From contig CAZYOF010000015.1 in the NCBI GenBank assembly GCA_964648485.1, positions 25,295-89,294 on the forward strand: a stretch of DNA of 64,000 nt, read 5' to 3'. A model generated the notes under the pieces. It did not search any database and was not told the DNA's origin. It saw nothing but the letters and a program-made list of their open reading frames with translations. This document shows, piece by piece, positions 61,444 to 64,000 of this stretch. The first letter of the stretch is position 1, and every line of letters begins with the position of its first letter. Source of the stretch: DAIOEK01 sp964648485. GTDB taxonomy: Bacteria > Chloroflexota > Anaerolineae > Anaerolineales > Anaerolineaceae. A program made the position numbers and the translations under genes.

Positions 61444-63007
61444 AGGAATTTGTGTGTTTCGTTTTATTAAATAGATCATAAATAAGCGAAATTAAGTTGT
61501 TATATCCCAACCCAACCCCAACCAAAAATACCGGAATATAGTTAATCAAGTATCGCGCCCGCGCCTCAAAAAGCATCAGAAAAGCCGTGATACCCAAAAT
61601 GGATAGACAAATCAGAGTGGCATAGTTCACATTATTCTTATACGATAATCCGAGAAATGGAAGAACCAATAAACACAAATACCATGGCAATTGGCTCAAG
61701 GTGATAAATTTTGAGTAATGATCACCATCCTTGAGAATATAGCTGTTCAGGAATTGATTCAAGGGTTGGGTTCGCTCAGGAATAACTCGGAAGAAATTTC
61801 CTTCGATCCCCCAACCAAATGTACCATCGGCAAAATTGACCAGGGCTTTTCTGCTTAAAAACTCTACATAACCTGCTAGCCCAAAATCTATCAGGCGTTC
61901 TTTTATCCTGGCCAGGTTTGCCTGATTTCGTTCTATTACAGTTTTAAAAGATTTTGAATAATTTACATCATCTCCGGCAAATACACCATCCCTTTTATTG
62001 TTTAACCCCATATTTATATAATGCAATGCAGTAAATCGGGCTTCAGAGTCGAAGTATTTCGAGAGGGTCTTGTGAATATATCCATATCCCAAAATTACCG
62101 GCAATCCACCGATAATGAGTAAACCTATAGAAATTAATGTCTTAATGAACGATTTCTTTAATTCAAATTTATCCCAGGATAGGATATCTGAAAGAATGAT
62201 TGCAACCAACATAATGGCAATGGTAGGTTTTATATAGATACCCATAAATAGGAGGAAACCAAGCAAAAGGAACCTGCGAAAATTTACCTTGTTTGGATTA
62301 GTAGTAATAATGATATATGTAGCCAAGATTGGGAAGAGGATGGTGTAAGTATCGGTGTAGGGAATTGTGATCCAGGGGGAAAAACCTATTAGGAAACAAA
62401 ATAAAAACCATGTGATTAGAGCAGTGTATGGCTTATGGGAAATCCGCTCTACAACGTAATACAGTAGCAACCCTGCCAGATTCACCGAAACTACACTGAT
62501 GAACATAGAAGCAAGATAACCATCCACGTGAAATTCACGTGATATCCATTCAATTGGTAAAAGGATAAGCAACATACCCAGATTATTAGGATAAATCGAG
62601 AACGGATACATCGCATTCATCCTGATAAAACTGGATTTATTCAAAATGTAATGGACAGTGTTTAACAAGCCATTGACATCCCACCCGGTAAAAAAGTAAA
62701 TATTATATGCATAAACTAATTGGATTGCCAGAACAGTGAAATTAACAAGCAAGAAGTAATTGTGGAATCTGCAATCTTTTCTGATCAGTTTAACGCCCAG
62801 CATTAGCAGCAGGATCAGGATGAAAAGTGCTATCCCGAATATCCAATGTGTGCTGAAATCAAGAGTTTGTTTGCAGGTATATTCAATTACATCATTCCGC
62901 AGAAAGATATTCAGAACCAGAAAACAAATGGTTGTGAAAAATAAAATAAAAATGATACGCTTCGCCAAGGGAATTCTAGAAAAATCAGAAATAAACTGCA
63001 ATTTCAT
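61442..63007 (-). CDS. Polytopic membrane protein, GT-C glycosyltransferase-like
   Basis: 521 residues with about 12 membrane helices and an external loop beginning YFTGWDVNGLLNTVHYI, where Asp in GWD fits the GT-C catalytic position. A second conserved-looking loop is NKRDGVFAGDDVNYSKSF. It resembles membrane proteins in polysaccharide loci of Firmicutes and Chloroflexi, often annotated as glycosyltransferase family 39-like. The stop codon lies at the boundary of the 71-bp repeat array, so the terminal residues (TKHTNS) may have been set by repeat insertion. AT-rich. Confidence 0.75.
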   Translation of the reverse strand: MKLQFISDFSRIPLAKRIIFILFFTTICFLVLNIFLRNDVIEYTCKQTLDFSTHWIFGIALFILILLLMLGVKLIRKDCRFHNYFLLVNFTVLAIQLVYAYNIYFFTGWDVNGLLNTVHYILNKSSFIRMNAMYPFSIYPNNLGMLLILLPIEWISREFHVDGYLASMFISVVSVNLAGLLLYYVVERISHKPYTALITWFLFCFLIGFSPWITIPYTDTYTILFPILATYIIITTNPNKVNFRRFLLLGFLLFMGIYIKPTIAIMLVAIILSDILSWDKFELKKSFIKTLISIGLLIIGGLPVILGYGYIHKTLSKYFDSEARFTALHYINMGLNNKRDGVFAGDDVNYSKSFKTVIERNQANLARIKERLIDFGLAGYVEFLSRKALVNFADGTFGWGIEGNFFRVIPERTQPLNQFLNSYILKDGDHYSKFITLSQLPWYLCLLVLPFLGLSYKNNVNYATLICLSILGITAFLMLFEARARYLINYIPVFLVGVGLGYNNLISLIYDLFNKTKHTNS

Positions 63008-63349
63008 AAATAAATCCTACAGAATAATTAATTGACTGCCTGAGTAAATATTAAATAATAATTGGAATGGTTTCTATAATAAAAAACATAGGTTTGGTTA
63101 TTATTCCATATCCGCATTTCTCAGAATATCCAATCTAAAGGAATTATATACAAACCACTGGTATCACACCAGCTAATCTTTTACTACGATCCGCGTCACC
63201 CCTATCCATCTAATAAAATAGTATGGACCGTGCATATATACGATGCCACCTTTTTTGAGAAGTAAATAATATAAAAATCAATTTCTTTCCAGACGCACGG
63301 AGTTTCAAATTATCGAAAAATATATCCCGTCTAGCGGATAGCCTCGGAT
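63008..63349. other. AT-rich intergenic region
   Basis: 342 bases between two leftward genes. I see no credible gene, RNA or strong hairpin. It presumably holds the promoter of the 521-residue membrane protein gene, but no clear consensus elements stand out. Confidence 0.6.
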
Positions 63350-63946
63350 TTATTTAGCAACCAGGTTGGATAAGGATCTTTTTCTAATAACAATAAATGC
63401 AAACATGCCCTGTTTTGATTCAATTGGTTTTTCCATTTTTCTCCAGAAACCATATGTGAATGCAGGCACAAAACACCGGTAAGAAAACCCTCCTGAGAGT
63501 ATATACACCAGAGGCATAAGTTTTTTAAACACATCAATAGAAAATTCTGGATAACTGGAGATGAATTTATTAAAATCCCGCGAAAGGATTATCCAGGGCA
63601 TGGCTTGATTGGATTTGCTTAAAGGTCCGCCTTTCTCCATTTCCCAGCTTCGGGAAGATGGATCAAATACCTCAAAGTGGAAATTTGTATAGATAAATTT
63701 TGACCATCGGGTATTCCATGGCTCAATCATGCAAATTACACCATCATCCTTCAAACACCTGGATGCTTCTGAAAAGAATCGGGTTGGATTATAGATATGA
63801 TGCAGCACATTGATCATAATTACTGCATGAAATGCCTCATTCTTAAAAGGAAGATTTGTGCCATCACATTGAACATCAATATCATTTACGTGCAAAATAT
63901 CAGTTAAGATCACATTTTTTGAGTAATAATTGGAAAATCCCGGACC
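63350..63946 (-). pseudogene. SAM-dependent methyltransferase (type 11), 5' part missing
   Basis: The frame encodes GPGFSNYYSKNVILTDI, then FHAVIMINVLHHIYNP, a CLKDDGVICMIEPW segment and a C-terminal region usual for class I methyltransferases in glycan loci. GPGF is the end of SAM motif I (normally preceded by E-x-GSG). The reading frame upstream breaks after GGT at 63944 and meets a TGA at about 63950, so motif I and everything N-terminal to it are lost. An in-frame GTG at 63913 could start a shorter product without motif I. Probably inactive. Confidence 0.75.
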
Positions 63947-64000
63947 GTGTCATTGATCGGCCGTATACTTACCAGACGTAGCCGCCCGAATGTTTACCAG
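63947..64000. mobile_element. Possible end of an insertion sequence interrupting the methyltransferase gene
   Basis: The coding match to the methyltransferase ends abruptly at 63946 and the sequence turns GC-rich. The new sequence starts TGTCATTGATCGG and contains the repeated motif TTACCAG (in ACTTACCAGAC and GTTTACCAG). TGT-starting ends with short internal repeats occur in IS21-type elements. Only 54 bases are visible, so the identification is tentative; an assembly junction is the alternative. Confidence 0.35.

Overview
The window looks like a chromosome segment of an anaerobic bacterium of the Chloroflexota, most likely class Anaerolineae. That placement is an inference from gene content: a DUF2089/SHOCT-like pair, a VanW-type/class A beta-lactamase-like fusion, a T-box before valS, a eukaryotic-type citrate synthase and a group 4 [NiFe]-hydrogenase. 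A 16S gene or a marker tree would settle it. Base composition is patchy. Roughly 20.3-26.4 kb and 29.15-34.3 kb are GC-rich. The restriction-modification block (26.46-29.15 kb) and the envelope-sugar genes after 59 kb are AT-rich and look acquired.

Layout. 1-297: 3' part of RNase P RNA. 0.35-6.2 kb: a nickel block with an ECF nickel transporter (NikM/N-Q-O), a divergent Fur-family (Nur-like) regulator with a palindromic operator, and larB-larE-larC for the nickel-pincer cofactor. 6.3-7.9 kb: a NapH-like polyferredoxin and its partner. 8.2-14.4 kb: the oxidative TCA branch (citrate synthase, IclR regulator, isocitrate dehydrogenase, aconitase). 14.4-16.3 kb: cysK-cysE behind a structured, attenuator-like leader. 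16.4-20.2 kb: a CBS protein, small membrane and regulatory proteins and an MFS exporter. 20.3-24.9 kb: an MFS efflux pump, a rifampin-phosphotransferase-like enzyme and a TetR regulator with three matching operators. 25.2 kb: L-serine dehydratase. 26.5-29.0 kb: a HaeIII-family nuclease, an adenine methylase and a zinc/HNH-like protein. 29.1-34.35 kb: a compact six-gene operon behind a near-perfect promoter with a LexA-type box in its spacer. It encodes a P-loop-less RecA-like protein, a small helical protein, a proofreading-degenerate family B polymerase, a radical SAM/HhH protein and two small proteins. This is the best candidate for an undescribed system, a possible SOS-induced mutasome built on PolB.

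34.5-36.6 kb: ECF sigma factor and a membrane partner. 37.0-45.45 kb: an eleven-gene operon for a membrane-bound, ion-pumping [NiFe]-hydrogenase with its maturation protease. The nickel importer at the start of the window could feed both this enzyme and the Lar cofactor. 45.5-49 kb: a PsiE-family protein and valS under a valine T-box. 49-57.7 kb: surface-related membrane protein, gmd, a large secreted beta-helix protein with a second structured leader, a beta-lactamase-like lipid-anchored or membrane-anchored protein and an HAD-HD fusion. 57.8-63.9 kb: GH1 glycosidase, two GT-C type membrane glycosyltransferases flanking tRNA-Arg(TCG) with a 71-bp tandem array built from the tRNA 3' end, and a methyltransferase broken at the right edge, possibly by an insertion sequence.
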